From the NCBI GenBank assembly GCA_024642805.1, contig JAHEAK010000202.1, positions 1,840 through 8,379 on the forward strand: a DNA stretch of 6,540 nt. The letters run 5' to 3'. How positions within the stretch are numbered: the stretch's first letter is position 1; each line of letters starts with the position of its first letter. The notes under the pieces were generated by a model. It was not told where the DNA came from. It made no database searches and worked only from the letters and a program-made list of their open reading frames with translations. Origin of the DNA: Kofleriaceae bacterium (lineage in GTDB: Bacteria; Myxococcota_A; Polyangia; Haliangiales; Haliangiaceae). Shown piece after piece: positions 6,129 through 6,540 of this stretch. The translations under genes and the position numbers were made by a program.

Positions 6129-6540
6129 ATGTCATTGCAAGTGCCCCTCGTGGTCATCGTCGGCCCGACCGCATCAGGCAAGACGGAGCTGTCGTTGCGC
6201 ATTGCGGAGGCGCTCGGCGCCGAGATTGTTTCCGGCGACTCACAGCAGGTCTACCGGGGCATGGACATCGGCACGGGCAAAGCCAGCGCGGCCGAGCGAG
6301 CCCGCGTGCCTCATCACCTCCTCGATGTCGTCGACCCGGATGAAGACATGACGGCGGCGCGCTTCATCGATATGGCCGACGCCGCTATTGCCGACATCGC
6401 TGGGCGCGGCCTGCCGGTCGTCGTCGCCGGCGGCACCATGCTCTACCTGCGCGCTCTCATCGAGGGCCTCTTCGAAGGTCCGGCCGCCGACCCGGGCATT
6501 CGCAACGAGCTCTCCGAGCGAGCCGATGCAGAAGGCAGTC
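6129..6540 (+). CDS. miaA: tRNA dimethylallyltransferase MiaA, N-terminal part (runs off the window)
   Basis: MiaA transfers a dimethylallyl group from dimethylallyl diphosphate to N6 of adenosine 37 in tRNAs that read codons starting with U, aiding decoding fidelity. The first 137 residues are present, under half of a usual length of about 300. Visible motifs are the P-loop GPTASGKT (12-19), the substrate segment SGDSQQVYRGMDIGTGK (35-51) with the general-base aspartate D37, PHHLLDVVDP (61-70), the tRNA-insertion region TAARF (75-79) and GGTMLYLRAL (101-110). In the last motif Met104 replaces the glycine normal in GGTGLYL. The reading frame remains open to the last base. The gene is 11 bases behind mutL, matching the mutL-miaA order of many bacteria. 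Identity is certain; whether the rest of the gene is intact cannot be seen. Confidence 0.97.
   Translation, partial: MSLQVPLVVIVGPTASGKTELSLRIAEALGAEIVSGDSQQVYRGMDIGTGKASAAERARVPHHLLDVVDPDEDMTAARFIDMADAAIADIAGRGLPVVVAGGTMLYLRALIEGLFEGPAADPGIRNELSERADAEGS

Overview
The window is GC-rich and gene-dense, with no gap longer than about 110 bases. It holds six genes or gene parts: two signalling genes on the + strand, three genes on the - strand, and mutL-miaA on the + strand. Coding style, the multi-domain signalling protein and the MiaA sequence suggest a GC-rich Gram-negative bacterium, most like a myxobacterium or other former deltaproteobacterium. That placement is an inference from sequence style, not from a phylogenetic marker.

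Region 1 (1-1292, +) is a signalling pair. It starts with the last 47 codons of a GGDEF (diguanylate cyclase type) protein. Seven bases later comes a soluble hybrid protein with an N-terminal receiver domain followed by a complete histidine kinase core. The two are probably co-transcribed and may belong to one signalling circuit.

Region 2 (1265-1362) is the convergent junction between the kinase gene and a TPR gene. It carries an imperfect 48-base tandem duplication. Each copy contains the end of both genes in relic or functional form, and a short hairpin built around the stop codons.

Region 3 (1344-4050, -) reads, in transcription order, an extended SDR (NAD(P)-dependent epimerase/dehydratase type), a PlsC/LPLAT-type acyltransferase starting 2 bases after the SDR stop, and, after an 89-base gap, a small TPR protein. 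The SDR and acyltransferase are almost certainly translationally coupled and probably act in one lipid or membrane pathway whose substrate cannot be read from the sequence.

Region 4 (4051-4158) is the divergent promoter region. Region 5 (4159-6540, +) holds mutL (DNA mismatch repair, GTG start) and the first 137 codons of miaA (tRNA A37 dimethylallyltransferase), the familiar bacterial mutL-miaA order. MutL keeps a complete ATPase site, but two positions of its C-terminal metal/endonuclease motifs are altered.

I saw no mobile element, CRISPR array, RNA gene or clearly new multi-gene system. The best leads are the duplicated convergent gene junction, the altered MutL C-terminal site and the SDR-acyltransferase pair.
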